Assembly (NCBI GenBank): GCA_902784615.1
Contig: CACZVN010000004.1
Coordinates: 35,620 to 99,619, forward strand
Source: an uncultured Prevotellaceae bacterium
GTDB lineage: Bacteria > Bacteroidota > Bacteroidia > Bacteroidales > Bacteroidaceae
Length of the DNA: 64,000 bases
Reading direction: 5' to 3'
This document shows positions 51,284 through 58,645 of this stretch, in pieces. Under the pieces are notes generated by a model, which worked only from the letters and a program-made list of their open reading frames with translations, was not told the DNA's origin and made no database searches. Numbering within the stretch: the stretch's first letter is position 1; the number at the start of each line of letters is the position of its first letter. A program made the translations under genes and the position numbers.

Positions 51284-51293
51284 CAATAATAGC

Positions 51294-51328
51294 CGAAGGC
51301 AATGTGCCTTCGCGAGGTTTCGGCCTCG
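51294..51328 (+). repeat. Two adjacent hairpins between tRNA-Leu and the TPR gene
   Basis: CGAAGGCA (51294-51301) pairs with TGCCTTCG (51305-51312), and CGAGG (51313-51317) pairs with CCTCG (51324-51328). There is no T run, so these may be processing signals rather than a terminator. They would sit in the leader of the TPR gene if the tRNA and gene share a transcript. Confidence 0.6.
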
Positions 51329-51360
51329 TTAAGGCACTAATACAGAAAAACGTTGACGTT

Positions 51361-53034
51361 ATGAATAAAAAGAACATGCTCCTTCTGTCTGCTGCATCCA
51401 TGATGCTCTTCACATCGTGCTCCAAGCTTGGCGCACTCTCTGCAGACAACTTCACCGTGACCCCGAATCCCCTGGAAACTCAGGCAGGGACAGTACCCGC
51501 AACCATCAATGGCCACTTCCCAGAGAAGTACATGAAGAAAAAGGCCGTGGTAACCGTCATCCCCGAGTTGCGCTACTCGAATGGAGAGGTGGTGCAGGGT
51601 AATACGGCCACGTTTCAGGGAGAGAATGTCGCAGGTAACGACCAGACCATCTCCTACAAAGTGGGTGGCAACTATACGATGAAGACCAATTTCGCATACA
51701 CGGGCGATAACAAGGCAGAGATGTTCCTGACCTTCAACGCCCGTCTCGGTTCGAAGCAGGTGGCTGTCCCTGAGGTGAAGGTGGCCGACGGTATCATCGC
51801 TACCTCGGAACTCTATAAGCGGACGATCACCACCGCCAGTGCTGCCCTGTCGCCTGACGCCTACCAGCGTATCACGAAGAAGAAGCAAGAGGCCAATATC
51901 AAGTTCCTGATCCAGCAGGCCAATCTTCGCAAGAGTGAGTTGAAGAACAACTCCGTGCAGGAGTTCGTCAAGATGCTGAAGAAGATCAATGACGACCACG
52001 AGGGTTTGAATCTCGACAACGTGGAGGTTTCCGCTTATGCCTCGCCTGATGGCGGTTATTCACTGAACGACAAACTGGCTAACGAGCGTCAGAAGGTGTC
52101 GGAGAATTACGTGAACCAGGAGCTGAAGAAGATCCGTATGAACGCCCCCGTCGATGCCAAATATACAGCACAAGACTGGGATGGTTTCCAGGAACTTGTC
52201 AAGGCCAGTAACATCCAGGACAAGGATATTATCCTCCGTGTACTGTCCATGTATAAGGATCCCCAGGAGCGGGAACAGCAGATCAAGAATATCTCCGCTG
52301 CTTTCCGTGAGCTGGCTGACGGTATCCTGCCGCAGTTGCGCCGCTCGCGCCTGACGATCAATTACGAGACTATCGGTCGCAGTGATGAGCAGATCCTTGA
52401 CCAGATCAAGGCTGATGCCACCAAACTGAGCATCGAGGAAATTCTCTATGGTGCCGCCCTGAAGGAGAATCCTGCAGAGGCCGAGGCCATCTATCAGTTG
52501 GCTACGAAGGTCTATCCCAACGATGCCCGTGCTTATAACAATATAGCTACCATCGAATATGCCAAGGGTAATTACGAAGCCGCGCAGGAGTATATTCAGA
52601 AGGCCCAGCGCGTCAATGCCAACTTGCCGGAGGCTGCAGCCAACCTTGGCTTGCTTGCTCTGAAGAACGGTGACGTGAAGACTGCCGAGCAGTATATCGC
52701 CAGTGCCACTGGTGCCAACGGTCTGTCTGAAGTGCTGGGTAACCTGAACCTCGCCAAAGGTAACTATGCCCAGGCAGAGCAGGAATTCGCTGAAACCTAT
52801 ACCAACAGTGCTGTTCTGGCCCAGATCCTGAACAAGAACTATGCCTCTGCAGAGGCTACACTGAAATATGTGAAGAATCCCGATGCCACGACAGACTACC
52901 TGAAAGCCGTGCTTTTCGCCCGTATGGGTAATCTGGATGATGCCGCCGAGGCACTGCGTAATGCTATCAGCAAAGACAGCTCATTCGCCAAATACGCCGC
53001 TAACGACATCGAATTGCTGAAAGTGAAGAAGTGA
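51361..53034 (+). CDS. Lipoprotein with OmpA-like and tetratricopeptide-repeat domains
   Basis: The protein has 557 residues from the ATG at 51361; the longer open frame runs into the tRNA. The lipoprotein signal ends LFTSC (Cys20). The first 190 residues are beta-rich; about 215-270 (EGLNLDNVEVSAYASPDGG then LANERQKVSENYV) resembles an OmpA-type peptidoglycan-binding loop; about 400-540 are TPR units (DARAYNNIATIEYAKGNYE, ANLPEAAANLGLLALKNGD). It may be a cell-envelope scaffold of the outer membrane. The exact function is unknown. Confidence 0.8.
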   Translation: MNKKNMLLLSAASMMLFTSCSKLGALSADNFTVTPNPLETQAGTVPATINGHFPEKYMKKKAVVTVIPELRYSNGEVVQGNTATFQGENVAGNDQTISYKVGGNYTMKTNFAYTGDNKAEMFLTFNARLGSKQVAVPEVKVADGIIATSELYKRTITTASAALSPDAYQRITKKKQEANIKFLIQQANLRKSELKNNSVQEFVKMLKKINDDHEGLNLDNVEVSAYASPDGGYSLNDKLANERQKVSENYVNQELKKIRMNAPVDAKYTAQDWDGFQELVKASNIQDKDIILRVLSMYKDPQEREQQIKNISAAFRELADGILPQLRRSRLTINYETIGRSDEQILDQIKADATKLSIEEILYGAALKENPAEAEAIYQLATKVYPNDARAYNNIATIEYAKGNYEAAQEYIQKAQRVNANLPEAAANLGLLALKNGDVKTAEQYIASATGANGLSEVLGNLNLAKGNYAQAEQEFAETYTNSAVLAQILNKNYASAEATLKYVKNPDATTDYLKAVLFARMGNLDDAAEALRNAISKDSSFAKYAANDIELLKVKK

Positions 53035-53070
53035 TATATGATGAGTGAAAAGTGTAGGATCATATTACGT

Positions 53071-54099
53071 ATGAATAAGGTATGGTGGGCAGTATGTCTG
53101 TCTCTACTTTTCACTTTCCACTTTTCACTTTTCACTTCTTGTAGCGGTGACAGGCAGTCGTTCCTGATGGAGGGAAACTTCAAGGGCTTCAATCAGGGAG
53201 AACTGTATATCTATGGATTCGACGGCACCCATAGTCTTGATACGGTAGCAGTGGTGAAAGGCCACTTCCGCTATGAGATCCCATTGGAGGATTCCACCTT
53301 ATTCGTATTGGTATTCCCCAACTATACTGAGCTGCCCGTCCTTGGTGCTAAGGGAGCCTCTGTCAAGGTGGATGGTAACGCCTCGCACTTGAGGGAGACT
53401 AAGATTAAAGGCATTAAGGAGAATGAGGAGATGACCGATTTCCGTCGGAAAACCAGTGGGCAGGCACCGCCAGAGTTGGCACAGTCTGTGGCTCAATTTG
53501 TCAAGGATCATCCTGCCTCGCCGTTCGCCTCTTATCTGATTAGGAAATTCTTTGTCCAGACGCCCCAGCCTGATTACCAGACAGCCAAGGAACTGATGAC
53601 TATTGTCCAGAAGGCTAACCCCTCCCTTCCTTGGATAAAGGAGATGACTCAGCGGATGGACGGGCTGAAAACCCTAAAGAAGGGTGGTAAGTTGCCTGCC
53701 TTCACCGCCACTGATATCAATGGTCGCACCGTGAAGTCGTCGGACCTGAATGCAAAGGTCAATGTCATCTACGTCTGGGCCCAATGGAACTATGAGAGTA
53801 CTGGTGTGCAGCAGAAACTGCAGATGGCTCAGAAGAAATACGGGAATGACCTGAAGATTGTCGGTATCTGTCTGGACGCTGACACGAAGGCTTGCCGACG
53901 TAAGATGGAGCGTGACTCCGTCAAATGGAGCACGATCTGTGACGGTCGGATGTGGGACACGCCTGCCCTGCGGGCAACTGGTCTGTCGAACGTGCCAGAC
54001 AACATCATCACTGACAGTCAGGGCAAGATTATCGCCCATTCACTCAGCAACGGTGATTTGATCTCGAAGATAGAGGAATTATTGCCGAAGTCGCCCTGA
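53071..54099 (+). CDS. TlpA/DUF4369-type thioredoxin-like lipoprotein lacking redox cysteines
   Basis: The protein has 342 residues from the ATG at 53071; the ATG at 53038 gives 11 more residues. The lipobox is LFTSC (Cys24), in a signal peptide encoded by a CTTTTCAC repeat. A DUF4369-like beta domain (about 28-115: GNFKGFNQGELYIYGFDG) is followed by a thioredoxin fold (about 205-342: KLPAFTATDINGRTVKSSDL, IYVWAQWNYESTGVQQ, TGLSNVPDNIITDSQGKII). The usual WCxxC reads WNYES, so it cannot do thiol exchange by the normal route. It lies 36 bases after the TPR gene and may be co-transcribed. Confidence 0.8.
   Translation: MNKVWWAVCLSLLFTFHFSLFTSCSGDRQSFLMEGNFKGFNQGELYIYGFDGTHSLDTVAVVKGHFRYEIPLEDSTLFVLVFPNYTELPVLGAKGASVKVDGNASHLRETKIKGIKENEEMTDFRRKTSGQAPPELAQSVAQFVKDHPASPFASYLIRKFFVQTPQPDYQTAKELMTIVQKANPSLPWIKEMTQRMDGLKTLKKGGKLPAFTATDINGRTVKSSDLNAKVNVIYVWAQWNYESTGVQQKLQMAQKKYGNDLKIVGICLDADTKACRRKMERDSVKWSTICDGRMWDTPALRATGLSNVPDNIITDSQGKIIAHSLSNGDLISKIEELLPKSP
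53107..53139 (+). repeat. CTTTTCAC simple repeat inside a lipoprotein signal peptide
   Basis: CTTTTCACTTTCCACTTTTC and the following units encode LFTFHFSLFTS. An inverted copy, AGTGAAAAGTG, lies at 53043-53053 near the possible upstream start, so the RNA could fold over the start region. Same family as 7831-7859 and 32383-32413. Confidence 0.75.
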
Positions 54100-54156
54100 G
54101 TGATGAAGTCCGCCTAAGTCAAACTAAGAAAAACAAATGATAAAACACCTGATACT

Positions 54157-55698
54157 ATGTTAGTAAAAACGTTTTGTGCTGAGGTTATGGGACTGGAAGC
54201 CACGACCGTGACCATCGAAGTGAACCTGACGAGAGGTATGATGTTCCACCTGTCAGGATTGGCAGACACTGCCGTGAAGGAGAGTTACGACCGTATCCGT
54301 GCGGCCGTTGCAAACATTGGCCTTAAGCCGCCTACAGCAGACATTACCATCAACCTCAGTCCTGCCGATATCCGGAAAGAAGGCAGTGGCTACGACCTGC
54401 CATTGGCCATTGGTATCCTGGCGGCTCACGGCAAGGTGAGCGACACAATGCTCAAGGATTATATGATGATCGGGGAACTGGGGCTCGACGGAACCCTGAA
54501 GCCTGTCAGCGGCATTCTCTCAGTTGCCATCCGTGCGCGGAAGGAGCAGTTCAAAGGGCTCTTTGTGCCGAAGGAGAATGCCCGGGAGGCAGCGGTGGTG
54601 AACAACCTTGATGTCTATGGGATGGACAGCCTCGCTGATGTCATCAGTTTCCTCAATGGCAGCGATGACTATGAGCCTACCGTCGTCGATACCCGTAAGG
54701 AGTTCTACGAACAACAATATTCCTTCGACCTTGACTTCGCCGATGTGAAAGGTCAGGAGGGTGTGAAGCGTGCCTTGGAGGTGGCCGCGGCGGGCAGTCA
54801 CAATGTGATTCTTGTCGGCCCTCCTGGTAGCGGTAAGTCGATGATGGCCAGACGCTTGCCGGGTATTCTGCCACCTCTCTCGCTGGCGGAGAGTCTGGAA
54901 ACCACGCAGATTCACTCCATTGCGGGGAAACTGCCGAGTGGTACGTCGCTGATCTCCCAGCGGCCGTTTCGCAGTCCGCATCATACCGTCTCGCAGGTAG
55001 CTCTCACAGGCGGCACCAATAAACCCCATCCTGGGGAAGTGTCCCTCGCGCATAACGGACTCCTCTTTCTCGATGAGCTCACGGAGTTCAATAAGAGCAC
55101 CCTCGAAGTACTCCGCCAACCGCTGGAAGACCGCAAGATTACTATCAGCCGTGCGAAATACACGGTGGAATATCCCTGCTCCTTTATGTTCGTCGCCTCG
55201 ATGAATCCTTGTCCTTGTGGTTACTACGGGGATCCGACGCATCACTGCACCTGTACCCCAGGTCAGATCAGTCGTTATCTCTCTAAGGTCAGCGGTCCGA
55301 TGCTCGACCGCATCGATATTCATTGCGAAGTTCCAGTGGTACCGTTCAAACAACTCTCCCAGATGCAGCAGGGTGAACCGAGTGAGAAGATTCGTGAGCG
55401 TGTCATCAAGGCCCGTAGGATACAGGAGGAACGCTATAAAGGGACGAAGGGTGTCTATTGCAACGCCCAGATGACGGAGCGCATGATCCATCAGTTTGCC
55501 GAGCCCGATGAGCAGAGCCTCGACATGCTCCGTCTGGCGATGGAACGTCTCAGTCTCTCTGCCCGTGCCTACAGCCGTATCCTGAAGGTGGCGCGTACCA
55601 TCGCCGACCTCGAAGGCAGTGAGCGTGTGCAGAGCCATCATATCGCCGAGGCCATCGGCTACCGAAGCCTCGATCGCGGCGACTGGGCAGAAAGATAA
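54157..55698 (+). CDS. comM: ComM/YifB family Mg-chelatase-like AAA ATPase
   Basis: The protein has 513 residues. An N-terminal Lon-protease-like fold (about 1-170, GLADTAVKESYDRIRAA, INLSPADIRKEGSGYDLPLA) is followed by the AAA domain with Walker A VGPPGSGKS (221-228), Walker B LLFLDELTEF and the Cys-rich loop NPCPCGYYGDPTHHCTC. A C-terminal helical lid ends the protein. ComM is a helicase-like motor that promotes branch migration in natural transformation. Together with dprA and comF it makes competence plausible. Confidence 0.92.
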   Translation: MLVKTFCAEVMGLEATTVTIEVNLTRGMMFHLSGLADTAVKESYDRIRAAVANIGLKPPTADITINLSPADIRKEGSGYDLPLAIGILAAHGKVSDTMLKDYMMIGELGLDGTLKPVSGILSVAIRARKEQFKGLFVPKENAREAAVVNNLDVYGMDSLADVISFLNGSDDYEPTVVDTRKEFYEQQYSFDLDFADVKGQEGVKRALEVAAAGSHNVILVGPPGSGKSMMARRLPGILPPLSLAESLETTQIHSIAGKLPSGTSLISQRPFRSPHHTVSQVALTGGTNKPHPGEVSLAHNGLLFLDELTEFNKSTLEVLRQPLEDRKITISRAKYTVEYPCSFMFVASMNPCPCGYYGDPTHHCTCTPGQISRYLSKVSGPMLDRIDIHCEVPVVPFKQLSQMQQGEPSEKIRERVIKARRIQEERYKGTKGVYCNAQMTERMIHQFAEPDEQSLDMLRLAMERLSLSARAYSRILKVARTIADLEGSERVQSHHIAEAIGYRSLDRGDWAER

Positions 55699-55703
55699 TT
55701 CAT

Positions 55704-55740
55704 TTTTTCTCCGTCATGTGAGAAAAAGGTTGTATCTTTG
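55704..55740 (+). promoter_or_regulatory. Promoter of the Met-sulfoxide reductase gene with overlapping hairpin
   Basis: The -7 box TATCTTTG is at 55733-55740 and the predicted start at about 55744 is only 6 bases before the ATG. TTTTTCTC (55704-55711) and GAGAAAAA (55720-55727) form an inverted repeat where the -33 box should be; it may be a comM terminator or an operator. Confidence 0.6.
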
Positions 55741-55749
55741 CAGACGACT

Positions 55750-56202
55750 ATGGATAAGAATGAGAAATATCGACTGCTGACCAAGCAGATCAGTGCCCTG
55801 ATAGAGGGCGAGACGGATAGTGTGGCTGTGATGGCCAATGTGTGTGCGGCCATCCATGAGATGATGGGGTTCTTCTGGACAGGATTCTATCGGGTGAAGA
55901 ATGGCGAACTGGTGCTGGGACCATTTCAGGGACCAGTGGCCTGTATGCATATCGGCTTCGGACGAGGTGTGTGCGGTACGGCGTGGAAACAGCGGGAGAC
56001 CATCGTGGTGCCCGATGTAGAACAGTTCCCCGGCCATATCGCCTGTAGCAGTCTGTCGCGTTCAGAGATTGTCGTGCCCGTGTTCTCCAAGGACGGAGAG
56101 GTGCAAGCCGTCCTCGACATTGACAGCAAGGAACTGGCAACGTTTGATGACACAGACCGCCAATATCTGGAAGAAATCTGCAGGATGATACATATTGGAT
56201 GA
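55750..56202 (+). CDS. msrC: Free methionine-(R)-sulfoxide reductase, GAF type
   Basis: The protein has 150 residues from the ATG at 55750. It reduces free Met-R-sulfoxide with thioredoxin. A single GAF domain has the three family cysteines at 65 (VACMHIGF), 75 (GRGVCGTAW) and 99 (FPGHIACSS); the spacing of 10 and 24 is that of E. coli fRMsr. SEIVVPVFS and VLDIDSKELATFDDTD complete the signature. It is followed by a strong terminator and then by the left edge of the mobile element. Confidence 0.92.
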   Translation: MDKNEKYRLLTKQISALIEGETDSVAVMANVCAAIHEMMGFFWTGFYRVKNGELVLGPFQGPVACMHIGFGRGVCGTAWKQRETIVVPDVEQFPGHIACSSLSRSEIVVPVFSKDGEVQAVLDIDSKELATFDDTDRQYLEEICRMIHIG

Positions 56203-56203
56203 A

Positions 56204-56233
56204 AAAAGTCCCAACCTTGCGATTGGGACTTTT
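56204..56233. terminator. Bidirectional terminator at the element boundary
   Basis: AAAAGTCCCAA (56204-56214) pairs perfectly with TTGGGACTTTT (56223-56233) around 8 bases. It works for the reductase gene (rightward) and equally for a leftward tRNA, whose 3' end appears at 56234-56256. Confidence 0.85.
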
Positions 56234-56256
56234 GCGCTTCAGGATGGGCTTGAACC
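56234..56256 (-). other. tRNA 3'-end-like scar, candidate att site of the element
   Basis: On the minus strand GGTTCAAGCCCATCCTGAAGC reads like a T loop (TTCAAGC), 3' T stem (CCATC), 3' acceptor strand (CTGAAGC) and a discriminator, directly followed by a terminator. The 5' T-stem strand (it should be GATGG) is missing and replaced by CAGG of the element side. This is what integration into a tRNA T loop would leave. No matching tRNA body is in the window. Confidence 0.5.
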
Positions 56257-56264
56257 TGAATATA

Positions 56265-56304
56265 TGAAACTAACAGAAATTATTAGAAATTATAAGAAAC
56301 TAAA
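56265..56304. repeat. Four direct repeats phased at 10 bp beside the integrase gene
   Basis: TGAAACTAAC, AGAAATTATT, AGAAATTATA and AGAAACTAAA follow each other at exactly 10-base spacing, one helical turn. Tandem short repeats next to an att site are typical arm-type sites for tyrosine integrases. Confidence 0.6.
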
Positions 56305-56368
56305 TACCAATAAGTTACATAAAAGGATTGAAAGGTAACAGGATGTATAAAATTCGTTAAACAACAAA

Positions 56369-56422
56369 AATTGGGTGCAAATTGGGTGCAACTTTCGAAG
56401 AATTATTGTACCTTTGCACCCA
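56369..56422 (+). promoter_or_regulatory. Integrase promoter with TGGGTGCA operator-like repeats
   Basis: The unit AATTGGGTGCA is repeated in tandem (56369-56379 and 56380-56390). An inverted copy, TGCACCCA (56415-56422), overlaps the -7 box TACCTTTG (56409-56416). The predicted start is near 56420. The layout suggests a repressor or the integrase itself binding over the promoter. Confidence 0.6.
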
Positions 56423-56439
56423 GTTAAACGAATAATTAT

Positions 56440-57927
56440 ATGGCACAGTTTTTTCTAAGATCAAAACGAGAAGAGGGCGAAGCACCCCTTTACACTAAGA
56501 TAAGACGCAACGGTATGCAGATGTATGTCTGCACGGGCATCAAAGTTGACATCAGGGAATGGAACAAGGCACAACGTAGTTTTTCAGCCATGCAGCGTTA
56601 TGAGCAGACGGAGGAAGGTGCTAAGGTTCATGACCTTCAGATGCGAGTGATGAAAGCAGTTGATACGCTTTATGCCGAAGGGAAGATAAACACCAAAGAA
56701 GATAAGGCTATTATCGAAGAAGCCATGAACAATATCGTTACTGGTGGCACTGAGGAAATCCAGCAGGTTAAAAAGATTGCAGAAGCAAAGTCGAGGAAGT
56801 ATGTCGTACAGTTCTATGAATACTTCTTTGCAGGCATATCCGATGGTTCCATCAGTCATGGTAGCAATTCTGAGTATTCTGCCGGATCCGTCCAAGTATG
56901 GAAAACATTTGGAAGGTATCTTCATGAATACTGTGGCGGGAATGTAACCTTTGATGATATTGACAAGCCATTTGCCGATGGGTTTACGCAGTTCCTTCAG
57001 AAGAAGGATTTTATGCCGAACACAATCAACAAGAATGTTACTTGCTTCCGAAAGCTCTGTAACCTTGCTGCTATGGAGGGCTACAACAAGAATGCTGTTT
57101 CCCTTAAGGTGTGGAAGGATAGAACGGTGAAGGAAGATGAGAAACGAGCCGAGATATATCTGACCGAAGAGGAAATAGATGCTCTTTATAATCTGGAACT
57201 GACAGGTGAAAATGAGATAGTCCGCGATATTTTTGTTCTTGGTTACTTTAGTTGCCAGCGTTATAGCGACTACTGTAGGCTTCGTGAAGAAAATTTCGTA
57301 ACCTACGACAAAGGACTTGGACAAATTACATTGATTCAGAAAAAGACAGGAAGAACTGTCAATGTACCCATAGTCGATGATCGGGTATATGAACTATGCG
57401 ACAAGTACAACTACGACTTCCCAGAAATATCGGAGCAGAAAATGAATCTGAAGATTAAGGCAGTGGCTGCCATCTTAGCAGAAAGTACTCCGTCGTTCCA
57501 AGAGAAATATGTCACAGTGTTGACTGCTGTTGAGAAACGATCGGAAAAGACATACACAAAGTTGTTGAAGAAAAAGAAATCGGGCTCCAAGTTTACTGAG
57601 AATGAACGCAAATGGTTTAGCAAATTAAGCAAGCTCGCAGAGAAGCGCAACGGCGCACCATTATTTGAACGGAATAAGCATGGCGAGATTATTCGTCCTA
57701 AGTATGAACTTATTACTTCTCACACAGCACGAAGAAGTGGAGCCACCAACTTATATAAATTAGATGTGCTCTCTGATCAGGAAATCCGTAGTATAACAGG
57801 ACATCAATCTCAAAAGGTTTTTGAGAACTATATCCGTATTGGAATCTCAGAACAGGCCCAGAGAGTTGGTGACAAAATTCTCGCCGCCAAGGGAGCCAAG
57901 AAGAAAAAAGGTAATGCCAAGTGTTAA
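56440..57927 (+). CDS. int: Tyrosine-type site-specific recombinase/integrase
   Basis: The protein has 495 residues, longer than usual. An N-terminal arm-binding-like domain (about 1-90: LYTKIRRNGMQMYVCTGIKV) and a SAM-like core-binding domain (about 120-225) precede the catalytic domain. The catalytic set is complete: Arg274 (FSCQRYSDYC), a Lys in LIQKKTGRTVNV, His428 and Arg431 (SHTARRSG), His455 (TGHQS) and Tyr464 (ENYIRIG). An insertion of about 60 basic residues (KKKKSGSKFTENERKWF) lies between the Lys region and the HxxR motif. It integrates and excises the element. GC drops clearly from here on. Confidence 0.93.
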   Translation: MAQFFLRSKREEGEAPLYTKIRRNGMQMYVCTGIKVDIREWNKAQRSFSAMQRYEQTEEGAKVHDLQMRVMKAVDTLYAEGKINTKEDKAIIEEAMNNIVTGGTEEIQQVKKIAEAKSRKYVVQFYEYFFAGISDGSISHGSNSEYSAGSVQVWKTFGRYLHEYCGGNVTFDDIDKPFADGFTQFLQKKDFMPNTINKNVTCFRKLCNLAAMEGYNKNAVSLKVWKDRTVKEDEKRAEIYLTEEEIDALYNLELTGENEIVRDIFVLGYFSCQRYSDYCRLREENFVTYDKGLGQITLIQKKTGRTVNVPIVDDRVYELCDKYNYDFPEISEQKMNLKIKAVAAILAESTPSFQEKYVTVLTAVEKRSEKTYTKLLKKKKSGSKFTENERKWFSKLSKLAEKRNGAPLFERNKHGEIIRPKYELITSHTARRSGATNLYKLDVLSDQEIRSITGHQSQKVFENYIRIGISEQAQRVGDKILAAKGAKKKKGNAKC

Positions 57928-57975
57928 ATTCTTCATTTCTTTCTGCAAAAAATTGTCCGTATAAAATAAAAGCTG

Positions 57976-57983
57976 TACTTTTG
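57976..57983 (+). promoter_or_regulatory. Promoter of the AbiE-type pair
   Basis: TACTTTTG followed by CAGC. The 23-bp repeat at 57993-58015 begins a few bases after the predicted start, where a repressor would block transcription. Confidence 0.6.
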
Positions 57984-57992
57984 CAGCAAAAA

Positions 57993-58015
57993 GTGGGAAA
58001 TATTGCAAAAATTTC
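57993..58015. repeat. 23-bp direct repeat, left copy
   Basis: GTGGGAAATATTGCAAAAAT followed by TTC is identical at 59678-59700. It contains the inverted halves GAAAT and ATTTC. The two copies bracket the AbiE-type genes, about 1.7 kb apart. Confidence 0.9.
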
Positions 58016-58021
58016 AAAGGT

Positions 58022-58645
58022 ATGACAGAAGACAAACCACTCAGACAAATCATAGAAGAAATTCCTCCTGGAAATGTTCTTTTCAGGACAGACTTTCCGC
58101 AATATAATGTGGAGTTTGTGGGAAATGTGCTGACTAAACTCGTAGAAGACAATGTAATTGTCAAGTTGGCTCAGGGCATCTACTATAGGCCTAAGCTGAG
58201 CAGGTTTGGAGCGGTTAAGCCATCTATAATTCAGATAGCAGAGAGTATTGCGAAACGCGACAATGCCGTGATTCTTCCCGTTGGAGAGACTGCACTTAAT
58301 GAATTGGGACTATCTACACAAGTCCCAATGACCTATACATTCCTTACTAACGGTAGTGGTAGAACTATCAATCTGGGTAATCAAACCATTGTATTCAAGC
58401 GTGGTGTTCCACGTAATTTTGCATATAAAACCACACTAATGGCTTATCTTGTTCAAGCTCTCAGAGCACTGGGTAAGGATAACGTTGGCGAAACAGAACT
58501 ATCTCAAATAAGAAAACTCATTCGAATGGAACCAGAACAAGACAAGCTTCGTCAGGATCTAATGATGGTTCCTATATGGATGCGAAAAATGATATCACCT
58601 ATTATAATTAAGAAAGGTAATGAAACAAACACTTTGGATAAATAA
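58022..58645 (+). CDS. AbiEi-like antitoxin/regulator (DUF6088 type)
   Basis: The protein has 207 residues. The N-terminal winged helix (about 5-60: PLRQIIEEIPPGNVLFRTDF, VLTKLVEDNVIVKLAQGIYYRP) and the central part (AESIAKRDNAVILPVGETALNELGL) fit the DUF6088/AbiEi antitoxins of type IV systems, which repress their own operon and counter the nucleotidyltransferase toxin. It overlaps the toxin gene by 26 bases. It probably keeps the element in the population or protects against phage; this is inferred from the family. Confidence 0.82.
   Translation: MTEDKPLRQIIEEIPPGNVLFRTDFPQYNVEFVGNVLTKLVEDNVIVKLAQGIYYRPKLSRFGAVKPSIIQIAESIAKRDNAVILPVGETALNELGLSTQVPMTYTFLTNGSGRTINLGNQTIVFKRGVPRNFAYKTTLMAYLVQALRALGKDNVGETELSQIRKLIRMEPEQDKLRQDLMMVPIWMRKMISPIIIKKGNETNTLDK

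Noticed and set aside
51241-51360. Upstream extension of the TPR lipoprotein into tRNA-Leu
   Set aside because: It would start inside the tRNA and precede a clear lipoprotein signal at 51361.
54520-55641. Long open frame (373 codons) on the strand opposite comM
   Set aside because: It lies wholly inside comM, has the low-complexity His/Arg/Thr bias of an antisense reading of GC-rich codons, and has no promoter.
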